From Linanthus parryae (Eukaryota; Streptophyta; Magnoliopsida; Ericales; Polemoniaceae): DNA of 64,000 nt. The notes beneath the pieces are model-generated. The model searched no databases. It saw nothing but the letters and a program-made list of their open reading frames with translations, and had not been told where the DNA came from. The first letter of the stretch is position 1, and the number at the start of each line of letters is the position of its first letter. Position numbers and translations under genes: made by a program. The DNA lies in the NCBI GenBank assembly GCA_023055425.1, contig JALGPY010000005.1, forward strand, positions 7,899,501 through 7,963,500, written 5' to 3'. Positions 35,725-46,110 of the stretch are shown here, in pieces.

Positions 35725-36054
35725 GGGTACGTTTGGTTTTCTAGGTTTAGCGGTATTAGCTGGGCTGGACTAAATATAGTCCATGTATTAGTTAATACTG
35801 TGTTTGGTTGTACTGGACTAATTAAATACCGGTACTAAATAGTGAAAAGATGAGGTTTAATACCCCAAATTAGTACCCTCTCATATGAGGGTATTAGCTG
35901 GATATAACTATTTGTATCTAATGCTGGATTAATATTGCACAAAACCAAACACATTAATAATTATAGTTCAGCTAATCCAATCCAATCCTATCCAGAAAAT
36001 TTAGTCCAGTCCATTCCAGTCCAATCCGGATAGTCCGGAAAACCAAACGTGCCA
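35725..36054. mobile_element. Tourist-type MITE (PIF/Harbinger-like), 330 bp
   Basis: Inverted ends GGGTACGTTTGGTTTTC and, from the other side, TGGCACGTTTGGTTTTC, flanked by TTA on both sides (35722-35724, 36055-36057). Non-coding and AT-rich inside. Confidence 0.82.
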
Positions 36055-38584
36055 TTAGTTTCAATGGCCGAAATTGTCTTATTATGAAGTATTTAGTTCT
36101 TAGGATATAGTGGGGATAAGCTATTTCGCATGTCACATTTTGGGGGATAGCTTATTCCCCATAGCAGCTTATTATGTAGATACTAGAATGCAGAGAAAAC
36201 ATCAAGATTGATTAAGTTGATTAATCATCCATATCTCAGGTTCTCAACCTAATTGTGAGAGTGTCGTTGTCTAGTAGCCGTGTTTCTTAATTATCTCACA
36301 GTATGTTTGGGTTACAAGATTTGGTGAGAAATGAAAAGAATTGATGAGAGTAGCTTATGCCACTGACGTTTTGGATTAGTTTTGAAGGTAAGAATCCGCG
36401 AGAAAGTATGAGGAAAGAAATCCCACATAATCTAATTTTTCTATCTCACTAAAAGTGGTAATGACTATGGAAAAGGGCTTTGTTGGGAAGGAGAAGCAAA
36501 ATCTAGCATACGCTTAGAGAGATTAGTCTATGATAGCAGAAGCTATTGATAGAGAAGCAGTTCGAGAAGCTTCGGTCTCCAATTCAGAATTCGAGATGCT
36601 GAGATCTCCAAAACTAGGGTTTCTACTAAATTAACTTAATCCTTCTTCATTCATTGATAAAATAAATGACCCGGCCCCTCTAACAATTTACCTAATAACG
36701 ATAAAACCCCCAAACAAATATAGTACTCCCTAAACTCGTAATAATTAAAATATACGATTAAATCAATTAACCACGACACATCCGGTTCCCACGCCATGTC
36801 CTAATACGGTTCGTACCCATATCAGTCTATGTCTGTCAGCTGAGTGATACCGCCTGGTGAAACACATCGGGATATCATATTTGCAAAGCTTTTGAGTTTC
36901 TTTTATTTTTACTAGTATTTTTGGTAGTATTTGGAGTGATTCGTGCAGTTGTGTCGTCAAATACAACATGTGTAGTGAATATATTGCCTTAAGATCTCAT
37001 GTCTGTTCCACTACTCCTCGTAGCCTCTTATCTAAGTTAGCAGCTTTGTTGTTCACTTCTAGCAAGTCATTTGCATCCAAAGTCTCCATATTGTTCAAAG
37101 TCTGGTTTGTCAAAGTCAATTTTTGCTAACATGATGGAACGTGAATGGTTGTGACTGAAATGAGTTATGCTTTGAGCAATAGCAGGTTGCTAGAGAGCTG
37201 TTATATGTGATATCTTGAGTGAAAAAAGCACTGTTTTCACCTTGTTTCCCTGTAAAGTTGTCGAGTTCCTTGGTTAATTCACTGATAGTTCCTTGCAAAG
37301 TGAACTTTTTTCTATTGAGTTTAACTGCACCCCTTTTACTTACCATACCTCCATCACAACTAGCCCCCCAGAGTACCGCCATGACCAGAATTGTGTCATG
37401 GATTCATGATAAATCATCTGATCCCTTAAATCTTACCTCCAAATCCCTCTTCTGCCAAGAAGACACTGAAATGGTGCCACTATCTCTTCATGAAAAAGAG
37501 CTGAATATGTGACATCTAGTCTCCTTTGGTAGAGTTGCTAGTGTCAATGACTTCGATGGACGGTTGAATTGTCTATCCACGAAATGGTCTCACAGCAACT
37601 TCTCTGTAGCCAAAACCTGTTTCCAGTGTCTATTTGCTCAACAAAGAAAGTTTTTGGTATTTATTTGATTTTTTGGTCTTGCTTTTAGATGCGTTTGATT
37701 TTGTGTTTAGTTCCGACTATTTCAGCTTAGGCTTTGATGAGACTAGGGAATGCCCACAGGGCAGAGCCCACTTCAAAACTTTCCCACTATTTCCCACCAT
37801 TGATCTTGCATTGATGTAATGGTTATAATTTGGCTACCGAGCTCCTCATGAATAGTAAAAAGGGGAGCTCCTTAGTAGGCTTTTCAGGGTGTGTTGGTAC
37901 TGATTTGTGGTGGAAGGGGTAGGCAGGTTTATCAGCCACAGAGAAGAGGTGGCTTGGTTCTCATAGTTTTTCAATTACGCACACAAACACATACAAACTA
38001 TATCTGAAATGCTTCTTCTATGATGGTGCTGTCAACGTCATAGAACTCCACAGGACCTCCCTGCAAGTGCTAGAAATGGCTCCTTATCGAGTGCCTAAGG
38101 ATTACATGCCTTCAAATAATCTTCATCAAACATGCATTAGTTTCTCGCTTTATTGTGGTCTTTTCAGAATGTATATAGTGTGATTATTCCATATATGAAG
38201 GACATACTACATTGTTTAGGTTTGAGCTTGTTTTGTACATTGATTTAAATGCTAGTCAATTATCTTCTGAATTTTTTCATCCCTTCTGAATGAAAACTCT
38301 TTTCTGTATGGCAACTGAAATTTAGAAAAGGGTTCAATATTTTCATTGTGCCTCTGTTATCTGCCGAGTTTTCACAATCATTTCTTTAGCTTCCATTAGT
38401 TTGAGTTTGTGTCTGGACTGTAGAGATGCTCGTATCTGTACAGACCCGTTTTGTTAACGAACTTGGAATGTGTTGCTCGAAAAATTGGGGAGCAACTTGT
38501 TTGCTGGAACTAAAATTGTGTTTTGGAGTGGCATGTTTCTCGGGTCACCTGGATTGGATTGAACTGGACTAGATCGAAACTGTA
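36055..38584. other. stretch without a coding gene (possible long leader intron)
   Basis: No coding gene recognised; only short chance frames. T-rich + strand sequence in 37200-38400 is compatible with intron. Confidence 0.35.
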
Positions 38585-38870
38585 AGGTGGTCTTGCGCCT
38601 TTTCAACCCCAAAAGCAGCTCAAGGGGTGACACTTTCAATCATACATATCAAGTGACCACCAACCCCGTCCACAACCACAACAGATGTGGCATAAACCCC
38701 GGACAATCTCCCCCTCACGCATTGGGCTCTCTGATACAACTGTTAGGTGTTCCTGACTCCTGGGCCTTCTCAACCCCGAAAGCTAGCTCAACGAGTGAGG
38801 CTTTCCCTCACACTTAATAATAAACCACCAACCCCATCCACAACCTATGTGGGATAAACCTCAACAGGAA
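38585..38870. repeat. LTR-like dispersed repeat, two partial copies
   Basis: TTTTCAACCCCAAAAGCAGCTCAAGGGGTGA...ACCAACCCCGTCCACAACC (about 38598-38700) recurs as TTCTCAACCCCGAAAGCTAGCTCAACGAGTGA...ACCAACCCCATCCACAACC (about 38766-38870). The 'ACCCC(A/G)AAAGC.GCTCAA...GATGTGGGA' pattern is familiar from plant LTR ends; no internal region is present. Confidence 0.5.
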
Positions 38871-38910
38871 CTGTGTTTGGTTTTAAACATAATTAGCTCA
38901 GTCTTGCACT

Positions 38911-39373
38911 TCAAGGTGTCAAGGGGCCGGCCCACGCTTAAAACTGGCCCGGCCCGCACCAAAATGACCTAAAACCGCCTCCCTCCAACACCCCGACCGG
39001 CCCAGCCCCCTAACCCCCATTTTGGCCCCCAACCCGGTGAGGTTCGACTCTTACACAAACTGACCGGCCCCCACCGGATTGGTTCGCAACCCCCCCCCCC
39101 CCCCCCCCCAAACCCCCCAAAACGGTACCGTCTATTAATATATTATTTATATATATATTAATTTTGAAATTATATTAATAATAAATATTGACCAGGCCCT
39201 CAGAACCCTCAACCCCTAAACCCCACGGGTTTAGGGCTTGGGAGCGGTGGGGTTCAAGTTTCCCAACCCCTCAACCTGGTCGGCCCCCTCTCCCCCCTCA
39301 ACCCGGCCCCAGCACAGCCCACTCCTTCACCTCCCCCTTAAACGTGGCCCGGCCCGCACCATTGACACCTTAA
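38911..39373. mobile_element. hAT-like MITE with GGCCCGGCCC-rich ends, 463 bp
   Basis: Flanked by a perfect 8 bp duplication CTTGCACT (38903-38910 and 39374-39381). Inverted ends TCAAGGTGTCAAGGGG and, from the right, TTAAGGTGTCAATGGTG. Both subterminal regions repeat GGCCCGGCCCGCACC; the interior has a ~20 nt poly(C) run at about 39091 and an AT-rich core. Same architecture as the element at 16399 but different end sequence. Confidence 0.85.
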
Positions 39374-39657
39374 CTTGCACTATGACTATGCAGTTAATCA
39401 CCTCATATAGGAGGGTACTAAAACACTGATGCTAGACCCAGATTTTTTCTAAACAGTACAGGAATTAGAGATAGGATTGGGGTACTATGCTTATCTGATT
39501 AAAGTGGAGAATCTAGTTTCAAATACTTGTAAGCTTATAATCTCTTTGTTCACGAGACACCTTACTGTTTTAGGAAATACTGGTTTTCACTAGCATGTTT
39601 CCATCATGCACAGGTTCTGCCTATTCTTTATTCACCAACATTTGTCAAGATCTTGAT

Positions 39658-40494
39658 ATGGATAAAAAGAGCAGTAATAGGAAATCCCAAATCTTTGGGA
39701 ATTTAGGAGGCGCATTCCGCAAATGCCTATTCAGAATCCTCTCAGTTGGTCAGATTCCTCAGCACATTGCCTTCATCATGGATGGAAACCGGAGGTACAC
39801 AAAGAAGTGGAATCTAAGAGAAGGTGCCGGACACAGATTTGGTTTCTTAGCTCTCATGTCCGCCCTACAATACTGTTACGAAATGGGCGTGAAATACGTC
39901 ACTGTATACGCGTTCAGCATCGAAAACTTCAAAAGACGCCCTGAAGAAGTCCAAAGCCTTATGGATTTGATAGAAGAGAAGATCGAAGGGCTAATAAAGG
40001 AAGAGAGCATAGTGAACCAATATGGGGTTAGGGTTTACTTCATAGGGAACCTTCAACTTTTGAGGAAATCTGTTAGGTTAGCTGCAGAGAAAGCCATGGA
40101 AGCCACCGCGGAGAACTCGAAAGCTGTGTTGCTGATATGTATCGCCTACACTTCCACCGACGAGATTGTGCACGCCGTTCAAGAATCTTGTGAAGAAAAA
40201 TGGGAAGAACTCAAACATGAAACAACGTCATCAGAAGAAATCATTACAGTTAAGGATATAGAGAAACATATGTACATGGCGGTTGCGCCGGATCCTGACA
40301 TCGTGATCCGTTCTTCCGGCGAGTCACGGTTGAGTAATTTCCTTCTATGGCAGACTTCATATAGCAATTTGTACTCGCCAGCGGCGCTTTGGCCCGAGAT
40401 CGGATTCTGGCATTTGTTCTGGGCTGTCCTGGATTACCAAAGGAAGTTTGTTTATTTGGATGAAAGAAAGAAGGGTGTGCAAATTTCAGAATAG
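39658..40494 (+). CDS. cis-prenyltransferase (dehydrodolichyl diphosphate synthase-like)
   Basis: Elongates farnesyl diphosphate with isopentenyl diphosphate in cis configuration to make long polyprenyl diphosphates, the dolichol precursors for protein glycosylation at the ER. 278 residues from ATG 39658, uninterrupted. Signature regions in order: HIAFIMDGNRRY (catalytic Asp, residues about 37-48), GHRFGF, YAFSIENFKR, CIAYTSTDEI, and DPDIVIRSSGESRLSNFLLW with the substrate-binding Arg-x-x-Gly-Glu and WPEIGFW. The frame is open to an upstream ATG (39595), but an acceptor at 39613 and the MDKK start usual in plant relatives favour 39658. An intronless CDS is typical for plant members. Probably functional. 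Confidence 0.93.
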   Translation: MDKKSSNRKSQIFGNLGGAFRKCLFRILSVGQIPQHIAFIMDGNRRYTKKWNLREGAGHRFGFLALMSALQYCYEMGVKYVTVYAFSIENFKRRPEEVQSLMDLIEEKIEGLIKEESIVNQYGVRVYFIGNLQLLRKSVRLAAEKAMEATAENSKAVLLICIAYTSTDEIVHAVQESCEEKWEELKHETTSSEEIITVKDIEKHMYMAVAPDPDIVIRSSGESRLSNFLLWQTSYSNLYSPAALWPEIGFWHLFWAVLDYQRKFVYLDERKKGVQISE

Positions 40495-41340
40495 TGAGTG
40501 ATTTTAGAGTCCTCCATTCATTGTATGTGTACACATTTGTTGGTTGGGAATATATTTTTTAGACTTCTGTTTTCTCCTGATTCAATTTAGGCAAAAAGAT
40601 TGTAAAAGCTCTGTACTATGTTTGACTGGCAGGAGCCAAAATAGATTTGGTACAATGATGTTTTTTTAGGTTTTATCAGAAAACTGTGAGTGGTCAATAT
40701 AGTGGTCTTTGAATGATTCATGCATCTGTCTCTTCCTTTAGAAGGTTTGGAAGGTTCTATTTCTTTTTTCCTTCTTCAAGATCAGCTCCTATGAGTTGGG
40801 TCAACTTGAATCAGAATCAAACCATATTACTATAAATATGTTTTACAATTTTATTTCAATTTTTCAACCTTGTTTCTTGAATTTCTCTTGATGGGTAGCC
40901 GGTAAATTTAACTTACTGTATTTACATAATTTTCTGACTATGACACAGGTATCAATATATCTCACTTCCTATCAAGTCTTGATTCTACCCGGCACCAGCT
41001 GACGACATGATCGATTCTTTGTCATGCTGATTGTGCGATGCTCACGTAATAAGCGTTTACGTCATAGCAGAGTAAGCGACGTGACATAACAATGGCTTGC
41101 ATCTTTTACTAGCTAAATTAATCACCCTCTTAACCTATCAGAATCAAGCCTAATGATAGGATTAACTATTATAATATAAAATTCCACTAACAACAGTCCA
41201 AGTAATTTTTTGAGCATTATAGAAGCGTCACCAACTACATCACTAACAACCTCTTGATTTCCTAAAGTAAAAAAGCAAAAAACCGAAATAGAAACAGTGA
41301 AAAAGAATATACCCTCCACAACTGACCAAGTGAGAAAAGG
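40495..41340. other. intergenic region upstream of ERF gene 1
   Basis: No gene. About 41040-41095 holds ACGT-core motifs in a row (TCACGTAA, TTTACGTCAT, CGACGTGAC), possible bZIP sites, 250-300 bp before the ERF TATA box. Confidence 0.4.
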
Positions 41341-41341
41341 T

Positions 41342-41348
41342 TATAAAA
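41342..41348 (+). promoter_or_regulatory. TATA box of ERF gene 1
   Basis: TATAAAA in GGTTATAAAAACAT, 162 bp before the first in-frame ATG. Confidence 0.55.
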
Positions 41349-41410
41349 ACATATTAAAACATCCTCTTCTTTGTCTTGGTTCTTCTTCTTCAACTTCCTT
41401 CTTTTCTTCC

Positions 41411-41523
41411 ATGGTGGTCTCACTGTTTGAACTCATAGGAGTAGCAGAAGAATAAAAATGAAAAAAACCCCTAGAGAGAGCCTACTCTTCATCATCTTCA
41501 TTCATGAATGGAATATTGCCTGA
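41411..41523 (+). promoter_or_regulatory. two upstream ORFs in the predicted ERF1 leader
   Basis: Downstream of the TATA box, ATG 41411 opens a 14-codon frame ending TAA at 41453-41455, and ATG 41458 opens a 21-codon frame ending TGA at 41521-41523. The second overlaps the first in-frame ATG (41504) of the ERF. Confidence 0.6.
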
Positions 41524-41968
41524 GAAAGTACTTCTTCCTTATATAAATGGAAGGAATTACACCATAGAACAGATCAAAAAACAGCATACAATGTCAGGAA
41601 ACGCGAATGGGAAGGAGGCGGAAGCCGGAGAAGTGAAGTACAGAGGTGTGAGGAAGCGTCCGTGGGGGAAGTACGCGGCGGAGATACGCGATATCTCCAA
41701 GCAGGGGGTCCGCGTTTGGCTGGGGACATTCAACACTGCAGAAGAAGCTGCAAGGGCTTATGATCAAGCTGCTTATAGGATGAGGGGTCAGTTAGCTATC
41801 CTCAACTTCCCTAATGAGTATCCTCCAACTAGCTCCTCTTCCTCCACCAGTGGGGGCAGGTCAGGGACTCAGAGGGGCCAAGATGTGGTTGAGTTTGAGT
41901 ACTTGGATGACCAGGTCCTTGAGGACCTTCTTGGGTATGAGGACCACAATGCCAAAAGGGGTTACTAG
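41504..41968 (+). CDS. AP2/ERF transcription factor (ERF096/098-like, group IX), gene 1
   Basis: Small nuclear activator of the ethylene-response-factor type that binds GCC-box promoters. 154 residues from ATG 41504, or 125 residues from ATG 41591 (MSGNANG), which is where similarity to known small ERFs would begin. One AP2 domain from residue 46: [41 protein letters not shown]; the Ala and Asp in AAEIRD mark the ERF rather than DREB type. A Ser-rich linker leads to an acidic C-terminal [16 protein letters not shown], the group's likely activation motif. No intron. Tandem with a second ERF 0.9 kb downstream. Confidence 0.93.
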   Translation: MNGILPEKVLLPYINGRNYTIEQIKKQHTMSGNANGKEAEAGEVKYRGVRKRPWGKYAAEIRDISKQGVRVWLGTFNTAEEAARAYDQAAYRMRGQLAILNFPNEYPPTSSSSSTSGGRSGTQRGQDVVEFEYLDDQVLEDLLGYEDHNAKRGY

Positions 41969-42818
41969 CAAACCCTAATGTCTATTTGAGTGATTTTGGA
42001 ATGGGAGATATTGTGTTTTTCACTTTTTTGAAATAAACCTAATCTTTTGCTACTATCTATTTCAGTTGTGTAATAAGTCTCCCCTTCTTGTGTGATTTTA
42101 GTTGGCATTGAGACTACTCTGCCTTAACTATATGCTTATGTGTATTAAGACTATGTTTGTGTGCTAACTAGCTGAGCTCACCACAAATTCATCTGACTTC
42201 TGTCATATAGACGGTAAGATTTGTCATACAGCGTCATACAAATTTATCTGACTTTTGTCTACTCAACACAAATTCTAGTCATGTTCATTTGATTCTCAGC
42301 TCGTTATAAGCAGTTTTAAGTTTTTCAATTCATCTGACTTCTGTCAAACAGTTTGTAAAAATTTAAATTCAAATATTATATAGAGTCATACAGACTGTCA
42401 GGCTAGTAATTTCTCGGGTTTTGGAATATTTTACTTCAAGAATTGATGAAGAAGATTTGCAGCCCTAATCAAACATCCACCATGGTGAGGTGACTAATTT
42501 GAGGATGTCACAAAGTGACCTCACAAAAGCAGCCTGAGCTTTTTCAAGGTCAAATTCAAGAAACAACCATACTTGACACAACTTGCCATCTTTATATCCC
42601 TAAACTATTCAAGAAGCAGAGTCTCCAAACATTTCTTTCTCTTTATAGCAATAGTAAAATTGTTTCTAGTATTATAATATAATCAAATGATAACAAAGAA
42701 ACCCATGTTAAATCCACTGATTCCCATCATTCATGCACCAAATCAAAAGGGTTTCAACTTTCAACCACGTTTTTACATAGATTTCACCCCTCTTCAGGAC
42801 CACACTCTGTTCTACTCA
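41969..42818. other. intergenic region between the two ERF genes
   Basis: No gene. CATCTGACTTCTGTC-like motifs recur at about 42190, 42250 and 42331, with TGTCATACAG/GTCATACAG between them, possibly a decayed MITE. Confidence 0.4.
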
Positions 42819-42830
42819 TATATATAAATA
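42819..42830 (+). promoter_or_regulatory. TATA box of ERF gene 2
   Basis: TATATATAAATA, about 45 bp before the ATG, which implies a very short leader without upstream ATGs, unlike gene 1. Confidence 0.55.
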
Positions 42831-42874
42831 CAGGGGAAAACAGAGCACTCTGCAAAGTCCAAACCAATTCAGCA

Positions 42875-43240
42875 ATGGAACAAAATCACAAAGAGAAAGA
42901 AGAAGGTGGAGTGAGGTACAGAGGAGTGAGGAGGCGGCCGTGGGGGAAGTTTGCGGCGGAGATACGCGATTCTGCGAGGAAAAGTGCCCGAATGTGGCTG
43001 GGAACATTCGATACTGCTGAGGAAGCTGCAAGAGCTTATGATAAAGCTGCTTATGCAATGAGGGGTCAATTGGCTGTTCTGAACTTCCCCAATGAGTATC
43101 CTCCGTACTCGTCTTCTTCGCAGAATTCGCGGAGAACGGAAGGGGAGAGAGGGAAGGAAGTTTTCGAATTCGAGTGTTTCGATGATCAATTGTTGGAAGA
43201 CCTTCTTGGATATGAAGAAGGCAGCAATGAGAGAGACTAA
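42875..43240 (+). CDS. AP2/ERF transcription factor (ERF096/098-like, group IX), gene 2
   Basis: 121 residues, intronless. The AP2 domain starts at residue 15: [46 protein letters not shown]. The C-terminus [20 protein letters not shown] parallels gene 1, so the two arose by tandem duplication. The first in-frame ATG is immediately downstream of a strong TATA region. Predicted nuclear GCC-box-binding activator; single-residue differences in the domain (SARKSARM versus ISKQGVRV) lie in the loop between strands. No lesion. Confidence 0.94.
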   Translation: MEQNHKEKEEGGVRYRGVRRRPWGKFAAEIRDSARKSARMWLGTFDTAEEAARAYDKAAYAMRGQLAVLNFPNEYPPYSSSSQNSRRTEGERGKEVFEFECFDDQLLEDLLGYEEGSNERD

Positions 43241-43684
43241 TTTGTAGAGAGAAATTAAATCTTTTTTTTTCTATCTTTTTGTTTCTGTATTTGTATCATC
43301 CTCTGTTTTCCCCATTCTTGAAGATTTTTCTTTTTCGTGTATTTCAGATTTTGGAAAGAACTTGTGAACTCCTTTCTCCTCCTCCACTATTTTCCCAAAA
43401 TGGCCAGCATAGGTAGTTAAGTTAGTTAATGGTAATCACGATTTCCTATCTTTAGAAAATAACCAACTGTGGAGGGCGTTTCTGTCATTTGGCGTTGTAT
43501 TTCTAGTCGCAGAAAACTGTATTCATTACTAATTCACCTGGAGCGGGAGAGTAAACGGAAACAGGAGCGAGAAATCGTATAATTTCATAGGATGACTGAT
43601 AAACAATTTAAAAAAAGAATAACATATAGTGTATTGTATAAAGTTATCAGAGATTAATTTTAAATAAATAATAAAAAAGTTTAC
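43241..43684. other. ERF2 3' region and intergenic
   Basis: No gene; AT-rich. Confidence 0.4.
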
Positions 43685-43945
43685 TAGATATGCCATTTCA
43701 ATTTCCCTTGTGACATAGAATACATCAATTTTATATTCCGGTAATTGTTCAATGTCAACAATTTTGTAGTGAAATGCCTTCATTGCTTGCTCCTTGAACT
43801 TCATATGCACGACCATAGTGTAAAACATGTATGCATGCTCTTCTAGTTGTTTAAATTGGCTTGTTAGAACATGATGTGATTGGTTAGAAATACGATGTTC
43901 ACCACGGCCATTATCACGAAGCTTTTGGAGACCCCGGATGAATTC
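43685..43945 (-). other. exon-like segment of an unrecognised gene, 87 codons
   Basis: On the - strand an open frame of exactly 261 nt lies between a pyrimidine-rich acceptor TTTTCTAG (ends 43946) and a donor GTAAAC (starts 43684). It encodes a hydrophilic, helix-prone peptide starting EFIRGLQKLRDNGRGEHR and including LTSQFKQLEEHAYMFYTMVV and FHYKIVDIEQLPEYKID. I do not recognise the family. No neighbouring exon was found on either side, so it may be a captured gene fragment or a relic. Confidence 0.35.
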
Positions 43946-44139
43946 CTAGAAAAGACCAACAACATTGTTCTTGTAGTACAAAAGTACAAATATTTTTTTG
44001 AAAATTTTATTGATACTCTAAAACCGTTGTGTAGTTATCTGATCGACGAAAAAAGTCTCCTTGATAAAAGGCTGCCAATAAGTGGAGCGTCATGCATGCT
44101 CCTGTTATCTACCACTGGTGCGCAATACCCCATTTGTAG

Positions 44140-46110
44140 ACCATTTATTGTCAATCGTCGCTCCATTAATTATCAGGATGCCCTAAACGAGCATGCCATG
44201 AATAAGACAATTTTCTTTCACCAATAAGGGTTGAACAAAATGCTTCACAGAAGATAAGTTGGCTTGGAAAGAATTATTGACAGTGGACACCAAGTTGAGA
44301 GGAGTAGAGTGAATGGGGTACAACCTATTCTTACTCTTAACCCTGATATAGAAGTTGACCCATATCCTTGTGCTGAATGGAAAATGAATCAGCATCAAAT
44401 AAGAATGAACAATTGTTTTGAAGACAGAGTTTATGAACATACATCAAATTAGCAGCTAATTGAGGTACTAAAAGAGTATAATCAAGTTAGAAATCACAAA
44501 TAGGTGTAGAAAGTAATGTAGTACCAAGATAAGTGTAGGTATCGATTGACCATTGCCAGCAGCAGCATGATCAGAACCACCATAAGATTCATCATAAGAG
44601 AGTTGATTCAAATCAATAGCTATATGATTAGTGGCTCCAGTATCAGACAACCAATAGTTGGTTTGCAGTTGCATAGAAGCATTAGATGTATTGGCGGCAT
44701 AGGCAGTCAAGGTTGCAAGATGCTTTTTGCCATGGTAAGAATGATCCATTCTGTACCAGGAGCCAAGAGCAGAGTGGTAGTGATGACCACATATTTGACA
44801 ATTGACAACTCCATTAGAGTAACCTTGATTACTACTTTGGTCATTAATATTATGATTACAACCACATTTGCCTCTATAGTTATCTATAGTTTCCAGTTCT
44901 ACCCCGTTAACCTTCATATATGCCTCCACCTCTACTTTGACCTCCTCTCTTACTACCATTCTATCCATTGTAGTTATTATAACTGTAATAGTTAGGGGTT
45001 TCACCATGTCTTCCTCCACGTCCCTACAAAGCCCACATATCTGAGACTAGGGTTGAGTAGAGGTCTAGGCGAAGATGAACGATGTTAAGAGATGCAAGAG
45101 TCATATTCAATTCAGTGTAGGTATCACGAATAGATTTGCTTTTCTGCATGTATGTATCTCTGGAATCATCTCTTTTTGAGATTCTGAAGTTCACCTTTCA
45201 AATGTATAATGTTTGCTCTAGTAAGAGACGCATACCTTCGCTCCAAAATGAGTGTAGGTAATGATTGACCATTCCCAATAGCAACATGATCAGAACCACC
45301 ATAAAATTCATCATAGGAGATCAGACGACCAATAGTTGGGTTGCAGTTGCATAGAAGCATTAAAGGTATTGGCAACATAGACAGTTAAGGTTGCAAGAAG
45401 CTTTAGGCCGTGGTAAGAATGATCCATTCTGTACCAGCATCCAAGAGCAGAGTGGTTGTCACGACCACATATTTGGCAATTGACAACTCCATTAGAGTAA
45501 CCTTGATTACTTCTTTGGCCATTAAAATTATGATTACGACCATCTCTGCCTTTATAGTTATCTGTAGCTTCCAGTTCTACCCCTTTAACCTTTACATCTC
45601 CCTCCACCTCTACTTTGACCTCCTGTCTTACAACCATTATACCCATTGTAGTCATTATAACTGTGACAGTTAGGGTTTTCACCATGTCTTCCTCCACGGC
45701 CCTACCACAGCAACCTCTCTGAGAGTATGGTTGAGTAGAGGAAGATGAACCGGTGTTAAGTGATGCAAAAGTCGTATTCAATTCAGTGTAGGTGTGTCTT
45801 TCAATCAGTTGTTCTTCTGCTTTCAGAAGAACGTGTAATTACTCAAAAGTCAAAGTCTTATATTGAACACCAAGAGCAAACGATTGCACTCTAATAGTAG
45901 ATCTAAACAAATTAGATTCAGAAGGCAAACCACTAAGAGCATGTATAAACATATCTTCATCCTCAATAATCACAGAACAAAGAGCTAATTTATCATGAAT
46001 ATATTTGGGTTTCTGCATGTACGTATCTCTGGAATGATCTCTTTTTGTGATTATGAAGTTCATCTTTCAACTGTATAATGTTTGCTCTAGTAAGAGAGGA
46101 TATCTTCGTT
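44140..46110 (-). mobile_element. Ty1/copia retrotransposon fragment (gag, protease start, GAG-pre-integrase), rearranged
   Basis: - strand order: UBN2-type gag piece (46063-45839, IHALSGLPSESNLFRSTIR), zinc knuckle CQICGRDNHSALGC (about 45490), then a second, shifted copy of the knuckle and protease region (about 45020-44520) where the knuckle reads CQICGHHYHSALGS (last Cys lost) and the protease motif SDTGATNHI is kept; finally RLYPIHSTP and SWHARLGHPDN (about 44165-44330), the pre-integrase domain. The copies are offset by 679 bp at the knuckle. Several stops; no integrase core or reverse transcriptase. Dead. Confidence 0.85.

Noticed and set aside
43880..44227. + strand 115-codon frame
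   Set aside because: Lies opposite the exon-like segment and the copia pre-integrase remnant; no recognisable family.
45410..45673. + strand frames of 87 and 149 codons over the copia region
   Set aside because: Antisense of the copia gag/protease remnant.
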